This document shows positions 22,480-34,700 of a stretch of DNA of 37,639 bases, in pieces. This DNA is from an uncultured Verrucomicrobia subdivision 3 bacterium (GTDB lineage Bacteria; Verrucomicrobiota; Verrucomicrobiia; Limisphaerales; UBA11358). The stretch spans positions 1 to 37,639 of the forward strand of contig CAISEZ010000107.1 of NCBI GenBank assembly GCA_903884535.1. The letters are read 5' to 3'. How positions within the stretch are numbered: the first letter of the stretch is position 1; the number at the start of each line of letters is the position of its first letter. The notes under the pieces are model-generated. The model ran no database searches and was not told where the DNA came from. It was given only the letters and a program-made list of their open reading frames with translations. The position numbers and the translations under genes were made by a program.

Positions 22480-23859
22480 ATGACGAAACCTGAATCCACC
22501 GATGAGCCGGCCGGCGCGGTTTCGCTGCCCGAGGTTCACCGCAGCATCCTGGTGCCGGTGACCGCGTCATTCTGGCGGAAGCTGCTCGCCTTTTCCGGCC
22601 CCGGCTATCTGGTCGCCGTCGGTTACATGGATCCCGGCAACTGGGCCACCGACCTCGCGGGCGGCGCACAGTTCGGCTACACGCTGCTGTCGGTCATCAT
22701 GATTTCCAACCTGATGGCCATTTTGCTCCAGCACTTGTCCATCAAGCTGGGCATCGCCACTGGCCGCGATCTGGCGCAGGCCTGCCGCGATCAGTATTCC
22801 AAGCCGACGGTCTGGATGCTGTGGATTCTCTGTGAAATTGGCATCGCCGCCTGCGATCTGGCCGAAGTCGTCGGCTCGGCCATCGCGCTGCAACTACTCT
22901 TCGGCATCCCGCTGGTTTGGGGCTGCGTCATTACGGCGGCCGATGTGCTGGCGGTGCTGCTGTTGCAGAGCAAAGGATTTCGCTACATCGAGGCGTTAGT
23001 GATCACCTTGATTGCGACCATCGGTGGGTGTTTTGCCGCGGAACTTTTTTGGTCCAGGCCCGGTGTCGCCGGCATATTGCTTGGGTTCATTCCGCAGACG
23101 CAGATTGTCACCAATCCAAACATGCTTTACGTCAGCATCGGCATCATCGGCGCGACGGTGATGCCGCATAATCTTTACCTGCATTCTTCCATCGTGCAAA
23201 CGCGCAAATATGTGCAGGACGCCGGCGGCAAACGCGAGGCGATCAAATTTGCCACGATTGATTCCACCGTGGCGCTGATGTTCGCGCTGTTCATCAACGG
23301 CGCGATTCTCATTCTGGCGGCGGCGGCGTTTCATTGGTCCGGGCATCAGGATGTGGCGGCCATCCAAGACGCCTACAAATTGTTAAGCCCGATGCTCGGC
23401 GTGGGCGTGGCGAGCATTTTGTTCGCCGTGGCCTTGCTGGCTTCCGGTCAAAATTCCACGCTCACCGGCACGCTCGCCGGCCAGATCGTCATGGAAGGCT
23501 TTGTGAGCATCCGGCTGCGTCCGTGGCTGCGCCGGCTGATCACCCGCGCCATTGCGATCGTTCCCGCTGTCTGCGTGATCGGCTATTTTGGCGAAAGCAA
23601 AACCACGCAACTGCTCGTCGCCAGCCAGGTCGTCCTGTCCATGCAGCTCGGCTTTGCCGTCTGGCCGCTGATGCGGTTCACCGGCAGCAAAACCAAGATG
23701 GGCGAATTTGTGAATCCGCCATGGATCAAAATTCTTGGCTGGACCACCACCGCGATTATCATTGTCCTCAACGCGAAACTGCTCTTTGATACCTTCATGC
23801 CCGCGACCGTCCTGAAGGCCGTTTACGGCCAGCTTGGTTTGCCGGTGCCAACCGAATAA
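22480..23859 (+). CDS. mntH: NRAMP-family Mn(II)/proton symporter
   Basis: 459 residues with eleven or so predicted transmembrane helices. The metal-binding unwound helix TM1 has MDPGNW (D51-P52-G53-N54), and TM6 has [11 protein letters not shown] (M228-P229-H230-N231); these are the hallmarks of manganese-transporting NRAMP proteins, in which the methionine of TM6 favours transition metals over magnesium. It imports Mn(II) across the inner membrane. The gene is divergent from mntR and lies under two candidate MntR operators, and a UspA gene starts 6 bases after its stop. No Shine-Dalgarno sequence precedes the ATG. Confidence 0.93.
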   Translation: MTKPESTDEPAGAVSLPEVHRSILVPVTASFWRKLLAFSGPGYLVAVGYMDPGNWATDLAGGAQFGYTLLSVIMISNLMAILLQHLSIKLGIATGRDLAQACRDQYSKPTVWMLWILCEIGIAACDLAEVVGSAIALQLLFGIPLVWGCVITAADVLAVLLLQSKGFRYIEALVITLIATIGGCFAAELFWSRPGVAGILLGFIPQTQIVTNPNMLYVSIGIIGATVMPHNLYLHSSIVQTRKYVQDAGGKREAIKFATIDSTVALMFALFINGAILILAAAAFHWSGHQDVAAIQDAYKLLSPMLGVGVASILFAVALLASGQNSTLTGTLAGQIVMEGFVSIRLRPWLRRLITRAIAIVPAVCVIGYFGESKTTQLLVASQVVLSMQLGFAVWPLMRFTGSKTKMGEFVNPPWIKILGWTTTAIIIVLNAKLLFDTFMPATVLKAVYGQLGLPVPTE

Positions 23860-23865
23860 TCTTTC

Positions 23866-24294
23866 ATGTATCGGAAAATTTTAATCGCGCTCGACAACAG
23901 CCCGGCCGACGGGAGCATCGTGCCGCACGTCGCCGAATTGGCGCAGCGTTTCGGCTCCGCGATTTTGCTGCTGCACGTCGCGGACGGCTTTGCCGCCCGC
24001 TGCTTCGTCTCGCTGAACTTGGCTGAATCCGAGGAGATGAAAGCCGACCGTGCCTACTTGGAAAAAACCGCGGATGATCTCCGCGAAAAAAAACTGATCG
24101 TCGAGATCCGGCTCGCCCTGGGAAATCCGCCGACGGAAATTTTGAAAACCGCCCAAGATGAGAACTGCGACCTGATTGCGCTGGCCGGCCACGGCCACCG
24201 TTTATTCGGCGATATTTTTCACGGCAGCACCATTACGCAGGTCCGGCACAAGACGACGATCCCCCTCCTTCTCGTGCGGGCGCAGAAAAAATAA
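23866..24294 (+). CDS. UspA-family universal stress protein
   Basis: 142 residues, a single Usp domain. The N-terminus KILIALDNSP and the C-terminal GHGHRLFGDIFHGST followed by TTIPLLLVR fit the ATP-binding subgroup, whose consensus has glycines spaced across this loop and a G-S/T end. Usp proteins are cytoplasmic and bind ATP or adenylates under stress. The start is 6 bases after the mntH stop, so it is almost surely co-transcribed with the Mn importer and may be controlled by MntR; a link between Usp function and manganese supply is inferred from that alone. Confidence 0.9.
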   Translation: MYRKILIALDNSPADGSIVPHVAELAQRFGSAILLLHVADGFAARCFVSLNLAESEEMKADRAYLEKTADDLREKKLIVEIRLALGNPPTEILKTAQDENCDLIALAGHGHRLFGDIFHGSTITQVRHKTTIPLLLVRAQKK

Positions 24295-24312
24295 ATCGGC
24301 TTCAATTTCCGG

Positions 24313-24340
24313 TTCACTCGCCGCCGCGAACGTGTATCAT
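24313..24340 (+). promoter_or_regulatory. Possible promoter for eda
   Basis: TTCACT (24313-24318), 16-bp spacer, TATCAT (24335-24340). The -10 ends 14 bases before the ATG, so the leader would be about 8 bases. Match is moderate. Confidence 0.35.
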
Positions 24341-24354
24341 GCTGGCACAAATTT

Positions 24355-24996
24355 ATGAACGCCGAATCTTTTCTCCAACAACGGCTCATCTGCGTCGCGG
24401 TCATTGACCATGCCGACGACGCCGTGCCGCTGGCCGAGGCGCTGCTCGCGGGCGGATTGAAGTGCATCGAAGTCACCTTTCGCACGGCGGGCGCGGCGGA
24501 ATCCATCGCGCGCATCCGCAAAAATGTGCCGCAGATCGTTGTCGGCGCAGGCACCTTGCTCACGCCGGAAAACGTGAAGCAGGCCGTGGACGCCGGCGCG
24601 CAATTCGGCGTTTCGCCGGGGCTGAGCGAGGCCGTGTCCAAGGCGTCGCATGAAAATAAATTCCCGCTGTTTCCCGGCGTCATCACGCCCACGGAAATCA
24701 TGCACGCGCTGGAGCTCGGCTGGAAGCACTTGAAATTTTTTCCGGCGGAAACGTTCGGCGGGGTAAATGCGCTGAAGGCGCTCATCGGACCGTTCGGCCA
24801 TACCGGCGTGAAATTCATTCCGACCGGCGGTATCACGGCGGCGACGCTGCCGAATTATCTGGCGCTGCCGCAAGTCGCCGCCGTCGGCGGTTCGTGGATG
24901 GCCGAGCGAAAACTCGTCGCCGAAAAGTCCTGGGACAAAATCACCGCGGTCACGGCGGAAGCGATGAAAGTCATCGCGCAAAGTTCAAAAGCGTAG
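24355..24996 (+). CDS. eda: 2-keto-3-deoxy-6-phosphogluconate (KDPG) / 4-hydroxy-2-oxoglutarate aldolase
   Basis: 213 residues, standard length. The TIM-barrel shows IEVTFRT with catalytic E39, VGAGTLLTPENV, and the Schiff-base lysine K127 in HLKFFPAE, followed by FIPTGGIT, the phosphate-binding loop. It cleaves KDPG to pyruvate and glyceraldehyde-3-phosphate in the Entner-Doudoroff or hexuronate pathways. No Edd or KdgK is next to it, so pathway cannot be fixed. Its stop codon TAG is part of a GTAGCCCC unit that begins the repeat at 24993-25062. The preceding 60-base gap separates it from the uspA gene. Confidence 0.93.
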   Translation: MNAESFLQQRLICVAVIDHADDAVPLAEALLAGGLKCIEVTFRTAGAAESIARIRKNVPQIVVGAGTLLTPENVKQAVDAGAQFGVSPGLSEAVSKASHENKFPLFPGVITPTEIMHALELGWKHLKFFPAETFGGVNALKALIGPFGHTGVKFIPTGGITAATLPNYLALPQVAAVGGSWMAERKLVAEKSWDKITAVTAEAMKVIAQSSKA

Positions 24997-25062
24997 CCCC
25001 GCAATCGTAGCCCCGCCGGGAGTCGGCTCCGTTTGATTTGAGCGGACTCACTCCACTGCTAC
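24993..25062. repeat. Imperfect inverted-repeat element with GTAGC ends, overlapping eda stop
   Basis: GTAGCCCC occurs twice (24993-25000, containing the eda stop, and 25008-25015). From the second copy to GCTAC at 25058-25062 the sequence forms an imperfect long hairpin: GTAGC pairs with GCTAC, and GGAGTCGGCTCCG partly with CGGACTCACTCC. It looks like a short intergenic repeat unit; I see no T-tract for a terminator. Confidence 0.5.
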
Positions 25063-25125
25063 AAAATTAATTCCCTGCGATCAATGCCACTGCTGGCCGG
25101 ACGAATCATCACCCCAGATTTCCTC

Positions 25126-25731
25126 TCAAACCGCCGCTGTTTTGTTTTGCCGCCGAAGCCATTTGATCCCACCGCCCGCCGCCAGCGCCACGCCGAACAC
25201 GCCCAGCGCCACATTGACCGGCTCGGGCACGGCGGTGATGTCCAGATTCCAGCCGACCAGCCCGTTTTCAAACCCGGTCGTGCCGGTGTCCCAGAGAACG
25301 AGCCCCCAAGTGCCATTGGGATTCAGGCCGTCGAATCCCGCGCCCGGAGTGCCGGAACTGCCGGTGAACGTCACGTCATAGATGGCATTGCCGCCGGAGG
25401 TGGAACTGATCACCGGCGTAAAGCTGACGTAGGGCGAACTGACATCCGTCCCCAGATTGAGTGACCCGCGCAGGGTGCTCAGATCGGAGGTTGCGCCCAA
25501 CGACACCGAGTTGTTAAAGGTCAGAATCAGCTCAATACTGGTGATGCTGGGATCCGGCATGGTGATGCTGCTGATCACGTGCTCGGCCGAAAAGGTCGTC
25601 CCGCCTTGGGGAACCGCTCCTGAATCCGTGTAGCTAAAGGGGAACATCCCCGCCTGCCCCGACACCCCGACCATCATCGCGATTACAACCAATCCGGTCA
25701 TCATGTTCGCTTTGTCAAATATAGTTTTCAT
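25126..25731 (-). CDS. PEP-CTERM-anchored exported protein
   Basis: 201 residues with a signal peptide (Sec type, hydrophobic core MMTGLVVIAMMVGV) and a C-terminal sorting signal: AVPEP near 168, a hydrophobic helix and a basic WLRRQ cluster. Exosortase-type enzymes recognise such tails and the protein ends up at the surface or in extracellular matrix. The middle is a beta-sandwich with ITSIELILTFNNS and GTWGLVLWDTGTTGFENGLVGWNLDI, similar in layout to a proprotein-convertase P-domain. A good ribosome-binding site (GAAGGAAA) precedes the ATG. It starts only 21 bases after the stop of the giant repeat protein and is co-oriented, so the two are likely co-transcribed. No exosortase gene is in the window. 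Confidence 0.88.
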   Translation of the reverse strand: MKTIFDKANMMTGLVVIAMMVGVSGQAGMFPFSYTDSGAVPQGGTTFSAEHVISSITMPDPSITSIELILTFNNSVSLGATSDLSTLRGSLNLGTDVSSPYVSFTPVISSTSGGNAIYDVTFTGSSGTPGAGFDGLNPNGTWGLVLWDTGTTGFENGLVGWNLDITAVPEPVNVALGVFGVALAAGGGIKWLRRQNKTAAV

Positions 25732-25752
25732 ATTTTTAATTTCCTTCGCTGA

Positions 25753-28700
25753 TTAATGAACCACCAACCGATAGAAGGCACTTCCCTCGGGCGGACTGTC
25801 ATCCGTCCACGAAACCACTCCGTTCCCGGCCGCTGTGACCGGTCCGAAGGTTGTGATGCTGCCTGCAGAAAAGCTCGAATCACTGGATCGCTGAACGTCG
25901 TATTGGTTGCCCGGGATGCCGTAGCCACGCACGGTCACATGCCCCGGGTTGGAGGTGGGATCAATCAATTGCGCATTGAAGCTCGGCTTGGCGGCCTTCA
26001 CCGTCACCTTGGCTGTGACCGTGGCCGTGCCGCCGTGGCCATCATCAATCGTGTAGGTGAACTGGTCGGCCCCGACAAAATCCGTCGCGGGGGTGTAACT
26101 GAGGTTGCCACCGGACAACGTCACATTGTTGGCCGGTCCGTTGGTGCTGATGCCGCTCACGCCAGTGATGGTTCTTGTCTGCCCATCGGCATCATAACTC
26201 AGGCCCGCCAGCGTGGCGGCGCTCACCATTAAAGTGTTGTTCTTGGTCACCGTTAAATACTGGATGCCCGCCGTCGGTGCGCGGTTGATCAGGATGCTGC
26301 CATCAACCGTCAGGTCAGCGGACGACCAATTTTCACCGGATTGCAACGTATAGGAGGGATAGGTGATGCCGCCGCTGAAGCTGCCTCCAAAGGAACCAGC
26401 ATCAAATAAGTCAATCTTGTCCCCGCCAGCCAGGGCATTACCCGCAGCCGTGACTGTGAGTGCACCGCCATAGGTCATCAATCCACCCGTCCGAATCAGC
26501 TTCGATCCACTGAATACGCTCGGTCCGGTCTTGCTGACTTCCATCTTAAGTGTGCCGCCCAAGGACGGGGTAGTTGCCGTAGTCAGTGTTTGGCTGTTAA
26601 AATCAAGCGCTGCCGAAGCACCGACAGTCAAAGTGCCGGCAAGGGTCGGGCTGCTGTTCAACGCTACGCCACCGCCGTCCGTATTGTTGATCGTAAGGTT
26701 ATTCAACGCCGTCACGCTGCTCGGAACACTGACGCCAGTGGCACTCCCGCCAAATACCAATGTGGACGAGGAGGTGGTGGACAGGTTGGCCGGCGTTCCG
26801 GTAATGGCCGGGCCGTTCAACGTGAGTGTGTTCGCACCGACGGCAAACGCGCCGCTGGTCAAAGTAATGGTGCCCATGAGGGTCGGGCTGCTATTCAGAC
26901 TGACGCCAGCACTATTATTGATGGTCAAGCCATTCAACGCAACCACACTGCTGGGAACGGCGACACCGGATGAACTGCCGCCAAAGACCAAACTCGATGA
27001 CGAAGTGGTCGCCAGATTTGCCGGTGTTCCGGCAATGGCCGGTCCGTTTAGTGTAAGGGTATTGGCACCAACGGCAAACGCGCCGCTGGTCAGTGTCAGC
27101 GTGCCGTTAATCGTCTCATTGGCACCCAATGAGACTGCAGCGGCGGTGTTGGCAATGCTCAGGCTGTTGAACGTGGTGGATTGTGAGCCTCCGATGCTCT
27201 GGGCCGTCGTGCCATTGAACGTCACACTGCCGCTACCGGGCGTGAAGGTGCCGCTGTTATTCACCCAGTTGCCTTTGACATTAAAGGTCGCAACACTGGG
27301 AACCAGTGTGCCGCCACTCAGGGTCACATCCCCATTCACGGTGACGGCCGGAACGCCTGCTCCGGTGGACAAATCTAATTCACCACCAGAAACCACCAAG
27401 GATCCGATGCTGATGGTCGGGCTTTGCGTGCTGGCCATGCCGATATAATTGCCGCTGCCGCTGGCTGCCACCGTCAATGTGCCCGCCACGCTGGTCAAGC
27501 TGCCACCCAAGCCGATGCTGAAACCTTGCGAAGCCGGATTCCAAGTGAAGTTACCGAAGGACTGGCTCAAACCACCGGGGGCACTCGTGCCGGTGAGAGC
27601 GCCGACGACGGAGCAAGTGGACGCGGCATTCCAACCCGCTGTCGGAATCGTGCCCACTCCCGAGCTGGGATTGTGCAAGTAGCTTGCACCTGCGGCAAAG
27701 GTCAGCGTCGTGGCCGTCGTAGTGATATCCGAGGCGGCGCCGGAATTCTTCAAAGTGCCGTTGCTTTGAACCGCCACCAAACCGGAGGCATTCACCGTCA
27801 TAGTGCCGGCGGAACCAAGTTCCAACGTCTTGTTTGCCGGAACGGATAGCGACGCCCCAGCGCCCACACTGCAGGCGCCATTCACCGTCGTGTTCGCGCC
27901 CAGCGTCACTGCCGGAGCGGTCGCTGTATTATTATCCGTCAGATTGGCTAACACGGAAGCCGTGGTCGGAATTTCAAAGCCAGTTGTCACAGATGTCGAC
28001 CCAGTGTAGGTCACGTTCACAGATGTGCCAAAGGTCGGAGCGGCATCCAAGGTGCCCGTGGCACGAGTAATCGTCGCACCATTGGCCAGCGTGATATTGC
28101 CGGCACTGGTGACATTACCGCTGGTCAACGTCAGTCCTGTATTAATTGTCAGCCCGTTGACAATCTGGTAATTGCCTTGGAATTCTGCAGTCGGAATAGT
28201 CATTGTTCCAGTCAAAGTCTTGCTACCGGTTCCGTTGAAGAGTTGGACCCCCGTGCCCGGATAGTAAGTCCCGCCATTTTCGAGGGTGAAGTTGCCAGAA
28301 CAGGTCATTGCACCAGATCCACCGCCGACTGAAGGTGTGCCGCCCAAATTGTTTTCGGTCAGTGAGCCACCATTAATGGTGAGATCGCTACCAAGTGTCC
28401 AACTGCAGGCTGAAGCCGGAGTGCCACCGATAGCACCACCGCTGTTAATGGTGACCGCGCCATTGAAAGTTGTCGCCGGCGTAGCACTACTCTTTGAAAT
28501 AGTTGCAGCCGTGCCGCCGACAGTCGTTGAACCATCAACTGTCAAGGTTCCCGAGGTGCTCGCCTGCCTGAGGGTAGCACTTCCTCCGACATTTAAGTTC
28601 CCATACACATGCAGAACACCAACTCCCATTAAGTAGTTCAATGTTGAAGTCCCGCTCAGGGTTAGGTTATTCAGGCTCATTGCGGTGGCAGGCAATGTGG

Positions 28701-31700
28701 CGGTATTTCCACCACCCACAGTCAGACTAGAACTGCTGGTAAAGGTCATCCCGGCAATAGCCGTAGTCAAACTTCCTGAAGCCGTATTCAGGGTGAGCGT
28801 GTGAGATCCCACCGCCAAGGTGCCGGCCGTCACCGTCGGCGTGCCGTTTACGGTCAAATCATTTGCCAGATTTACGATCAGGCCGGAACCATTCAATGTC
28901 AGATTGTTCAAGTTGACAGCATCGGTCGGCAGTTCCGCACCGGGCGTGATTGAGGTAGTGCCGTTGTAAGTCACGTTCACCGGCCCGCTGAACGTCGGCG
29001 TGCCAGTCAAACTGCCCGCTGCGCGGGTGATGGTCGTGCCACTGGCCAGGGTCAGATTGCCACCGCCGGTGACCGCGCCGGCAGTCAGTCCCAGTGCTGG
29101 AGTCGTGCCGCCGAGTGAAATCGCGCCGTTAATTGCCACCCCGCCGGCGTCATTCACCGTCAAGCTGTTCAAGCCGCCGGACACCGCCGGCAGCGTCACC
29201 GCACTCGATCCCCCAACCGCGATGAGCGAGGTAGAGCTACCCGTCAAGCTTCCGCTGGTGGTTGAAACCGTGCCATTCAGGGTTAGCGTGTGCGCCCCGA
29301 TGGACAGAGCGCCGCTTTGGAGCGCCAGTATCCCGCTCACCGTAAGATTACCACTTAAGCCGACACCATTGACGTTGTTGATCGTCACGTTGGCGGGAGC
29401 CGTGGTGAGCGCAGCGCCAGTGACTGCGTTAGCCTGCGAGCCATAGAAGACGTAATTCGCGCCGGCAGTAAAGGTTTCAGAGGCAAGTCCAGCACCAAAA
29501 CACCCGTTGACGCCTGTGGCGGCACCAGTTTTGAACGTTGCGCCCGCATTTAGAGTAAAGGTGAGATGCACTTGAGCGCCAGAGTTTTGACTGACATAGC
29601 CACTGGTGCCGAAATCAATCGTTCCACTAACAACGAAAGTTCTGGTAGATGTGCTCGTCGGTTGATAATCCAAAGTGCCACCCATAGTCAAGGTAGCCGA
29701 TGACCCAACTGTCCAATCAATTTTTGAACCGGTTATCGTGGTCGGCGGCGTAAAGGTGCCGCTCCCTGTGAAGTTATATGTCGGGATGGTGCCACTGGTT
29801 GCTGTAAAATTGCCAAGAACTGCGGTCGCGGCACAGTATAGACCGCCGCCAAGGTTAAGCGCGAAACCAGAAGTCGTATCCAAAATGGACGCCCCGGCAT
29901 TAACCGTCATAAGACCCGCAACACCGACTGTGCTTCCAGCGAACGTCAATGATCCGCCGGTCCCATTCCCAACCGTCAGTTTGCCTGAGAAAGTGACCGT
30001 CGTCGAACTGGTCAGAGTGGAGGCGCCTGAACTGTTGAAATTGACGTCGCCGGTAAAGGTATTTGCGCCGGAGCCGGTCAAAACTCCGGAGCCATTGACC
30101 GTGGTCGTGCCACCTACCGTCAACACGCTGCTACCCATGGCCAGCGTGCCGCCGTCCACGACGAGGTTGACACCCGAACCCAGCGTCAAAGTCGCCGCGG
30201 TAGCCGTCGATCCACTCTGCCAATGGAACGTATCACCTGAATGATTGAAATCCGGCGCGGGATTACCGGTGCCAGCCGTATTGTCAGTCCAGTTAGCCGC
30301 TGTGGCGACGGCAATGGTTGTTGGTTTGGAATACCATGTTCTTGCCGTGGCTGTTTCAGTGAAGGTAAGCGGACTGCCAGTCAAGCCGCTGGCAGTCGCC
30401 GTCACCGTGTAATTGCCGACCAAGTTACCAAAAGTCAGTGTAGTGGACGCTTGCCCGTTGCCCGTCGTCGTCGCAGGCTGCGTGCCGCTCACCGAGGTGC
30501 CCGTCGCGCCCGTCGGCACCGTGCCCACGGCAAACGTCACGCTCACTCCCGAGACCGGGTTTCCGTTGGCATCTGTCACCTTCACCACACAGGGACTTGC
30601 CAACGCCGTGGAATAGCCGCCACTCTGGTTATCGCCCGATGTATAAGCATAAGCAACGTTTACCGCCGCGCCCGCTGTGAAGGTTACCGTCGCCGTCTGC
30701 GTGATGGCCAGATTGGAATCCGATGAATCCGTAGCCGTAAATTTAACCGACTCGGCCGTCGTGTCGCCCACACTAAAGGTCACCACACCTGAACCGCTCG
30801 AAGTTCCGGAGGCCGCGCCAATGCTCGCGTGCGAAGTGCCGCCGCCTGACAACGTCTGCGCCAACGTCACCGTCTTGCCCGCAATCGGATTGCCCTGTGC
30901 ATCTTTCAAAGTGACCGTGATGGTGGTGGTCGCGCCGCCATCTGTCGTCACGCTGCCGCTCGCGGCAGAGACCGTCGAGTTGCCAACGCTCACCGCGCCG
31001 GCCGTAAAGGCCACCGTTGCCGTCTGGGTGATGGCCGTTGAATCCGATGAATCCGTGGCTGTAAACTTAACCGACTCAACCGTGGTGTCGCTCACATTGA
31101 AGGTCACCACACCGGAACCACTCGAAAGCCCGGAGGCCGCGCCAATGCTCGCATGTGACGTGCCGCCGCCCGACAACGCCTGAGCCAATGTCACCGTCTT
31201 ACCCGACACCGGATTACCATAGACATCTTTCAATGTGATCGTGATGGTGGTGGCCGCGCCGCCATCCGTCGTCACACTCCCGCTCCCAGCCGCTACCGTC
31301 GAGACGCTTGCGCTCACCGTGTTCGGATTTGCCGTAATGCTGGCTGAATTGCCGGTATGGGTGCCATCCGTTGCATGAATGGTCAGGCTTTCCGCCGTAT
31401 TGTCAGTGGCGTTGACGGTGAACTGGCCCGACGTCAGCGTTTGCGGATTTACATCATAGGTGGCCGCACCGCCGCTCAAGGTCACGGAGGTGGTGCTATC
31501 CAGCGTATTCGTGTTGCCATAGGTATCGAGCGCGTCCAGGGTGACTGGGAAGGAAACACCCGCCGTCTGCGTCGTGCCGGCGCTGACCTGGTAACTGGCA
31601 GTGGCAGCCGGATTCACCGTCAGGCCCGAACTGGGTTTGCCCGCAATCGTTCCGTCCGTGACAGAAATGGTTTGAGTTTCAGCGTCATACAAGGTGGCGG

Positions 31701-34700
31701 GCAACTCCTGGGTGGGCGATGTCTGCGTTTGGGCCACACCATTGACGAAATCCACCGTGGTCGTATAGCTCGGAGCATTGGCACCCGGCGAGTTGTGCGG
31801 ACCGCTGTAGGTCAGCGCCACACCCGTGTTGTTAAAGCCAGTGATCAGATTCGTGTTATCATCCACCACCCGGATTTCCAGGGTGAACGCCGTGCCGGCC
31901 GTTTGTGTGTTTGGCGTGCTGGTGTTGCCCGTGCCACTCACAAAAGTCTCGCCGGGCAGCGTGATGAAATATTTCTGACTGAGGATACTGATGCTGCCGG
32001 ACGTGCCAGTCTTGCTGTTCCCGTCGGTGGCTGTCACGGTGGTGGTTTCCACTGTGTTATCCTTCGCATTGATCGTGAACGTGCCGCTGGCAAGCGACTT
32101 CTGGTTGTTGTTGTAGGAACCGTCCCCGGTGCCGTCGAACAGCACATTGTTATTCTGGCTGCTCATCGTCACCACGGTGCCAGTGTCGGGGGACGTGTTG
32201 CCATAAGTGTCCAGCGCGGTAACCGTAACAGGGAAGGACACGCCGGTGGAACCGCCGGCGGGAATGGTGACCGAATAATGGTCAATGGCACCCCCCGTGC
32301 CGGTGGCGGTGAAATCCAACGGGCTGCCGGACAAGCCGGATGAAGTCGCCGACACATGATACGTCCCCGCCTTGGTGCCCAACGTCAAGGTCGTGGAGGC
32401 TTGACCGTTGACATCCGTCGTCGCGGGCTGCGTGCCGCTCACGGAGGTGCCCGTCGTGCCGCTGGGCACGGTGCCCACGGCAAAGGTTACACTCGTGCCT
32501 GATACTGGATTGCCGTTGGCATCCGTCACCAGTGCCACCAATGGACTCGACAAGGTCGTGGTCACCGTCGCGCTCTGCCCATTGCCCGAGCTGATCGCAA
32601 TCGTCGCCGCACTGCCCGCCGTGCCGGTGGCCGTGAAATCCAATGGACTGCCGCTGAGCGAGCCTGAAGTCGCCGATACATGATACGTTCCGGCCTTCGC
32701 GCCCAACGTCACCGTCGTGGAGGCCAGACCATTAACATCCGACGTGGCGTTTGCCGTGCCCAAAGTTTGTCCCGAGGCACCGTTGGGCACCGTGCCAAAC
32801 GCAAAGGTCACACTCACGCCCGATTTCGGATTCCCGTAAGTATCGGTAACCAAAACCTTGATCGGATTCGACAGCGCCGTTGTCACCGACGCGCTTTGTG
32901 CGTCACCGGAGGACTTGGCGATGGTCGTCGCATTGCCCGCCGTGCCGGTCTCATTGAAGGTAATGGGGCTGCCTGTCAAACCGGACGAAGTCGCCGTCAC
33001 CGTGTAAGCGCCAGCCTTGGTGCCCAAGGTTAACGTGCTGGACGCCTGGCCGTTGACACCCGTCGTGGCAGGCTGCGTGCCACTCACCGAAGCGCCCGTG
33101 GCACCACTGGGCACTGTGCCCACGGCAAACGTCACACTCGTTCCCGCCACCGGATCCCCGTTGCCATCTGTAACCGTCACCACGCATGGGTTCGCCAGCG
33201 CCGACGCCACGGTGCCGCTCTGGCTGTTCCCAGAGGTAGAAGCGATGGTGGCTGCCGTTTGCTGGCCCACCACAAAATCGCCGAAGGCAGTAATACCGCT
33301 CAGTGTGATGCTGGTTCCGGTGCGGCTGGCCACCGTGGGCATGGTCCAGGCAGAACTGGCGTATTTCTTCGATACATCCGCGGAAGTGCTCATGGAACCC
33401 TGAATATCGCCGGCGGCAAAATTCAAAGTTAGGCTGCCAGCCGATTCCACAAAACCATTGGCGGCGGTGATGGTCCAATCCCGGTTCACATTCTGAGAAG
33501 AACTCAAGCCGGAGGTGCCAAAGTGGGTGGTTGAATTATTGTTAGCCACGGTGTTGACCACCACGTCGCCACCCGCGGTAACGGTGGCCGAGGCGAGACT
33601 GACCGGAGCATAGACTGAGGCGTCGCCCACCGGGAAGGTGGCGCCCGTGCTGCTGGTGGTGAGGCTGATGTCCAGCGGGCCGTTAATGTAACTGCTGCTG
33701 CTGGCACCGCTGATGGAAGCGGTGGAAGCCACGGTGAGCAAGTTCGCACTGGTGGTTATCAGTTTGCCGCTGGTCAGCGTAAGCGTGCCGTTGACCGTGT
33801 CAGCCTGGCTTAAGGTCACGCCGGCGGAATTATTGATGGTTAAGCTGCCAATGGCTACGGCTGTCGAAGCGCCGGTGATACCGATACCGGCAGTGGCCTG
33901 GGCCGAAGTCCCGTCGAAGATGTAGCTCACACCAGCCGCCACAACTGGGTAATAGGTGCTCGGATAAATAATTCCTGTAGACGCTGTGCCAAATACTCCG
34001 GTGGTGTTCTTTGTCTCGATGGTCGCAGTAGCCCCAATGGTGACAGTCCTACATGTGGTTAACGAATAGGTTTCTGTATTTAAAGTTCCATTAATTGTGC
34101 AAGTGGCTACGCCTGTGGCGATATATATCGCGGCGTTGGCACCCAAAGTCACCGTGGCCCCACTGTTAATTTGTATTGAAACCTTGGTGGTGTTGATGGT
34201 GCCGGCCCCCGACCACGCTGTGGTTCCAGCAAAAATAAGCGTGTCCCCGGCAACACTGGCGCTTGATACAACTCCATTGTTAATAAAATCACCATTGATG
34301 GTAACCGTGGCTGCTTTAGCTGTTCCGAGTGTTAGTGTGCCGGTTGCATCAATGGTCAACTTACCCGCATTTCCATTGCTGAGATCAGGGACTGTGATGT
34401 TGTGGCCAGCCTGAATTTCAACCGTGTCCGCAGCGGTCGGAACCGTTGTGGCGGTTTGCCAGCCATTGTTACCATCCACCGATACCTGCCAGGTGCCAGC
34501 CGTGGTCCAAGGTCCAGTGGCCAGTGACCGAAACCACGTGGCCACGCTCAAGGTGGCCGTGGCGGAATAAAACACTGAGCAACTGCCACTCGTGACCTGA
34601 CAGCGATATTGGTAGCCATTGTTCGCAGCTGTGGTCGCGGCAGTGGTGTAACTCGAAGAAGTGGCACCGCTGACATTGACCCAACTACTTCCACTATTCA

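Noticed and set aside
26531..30244. Long open frames on the plus strand opposite the giant gene (for example 26531-27448 and 29675-30244)
   Set aside because: They are antisense to a continuous 3889-codon gene with repeat structure. Ser/Thr/Gly/Val-rich codons on the minus strand avoid stops on the other; the translations are Val/Pro/Leu-rich with no family resemblance.
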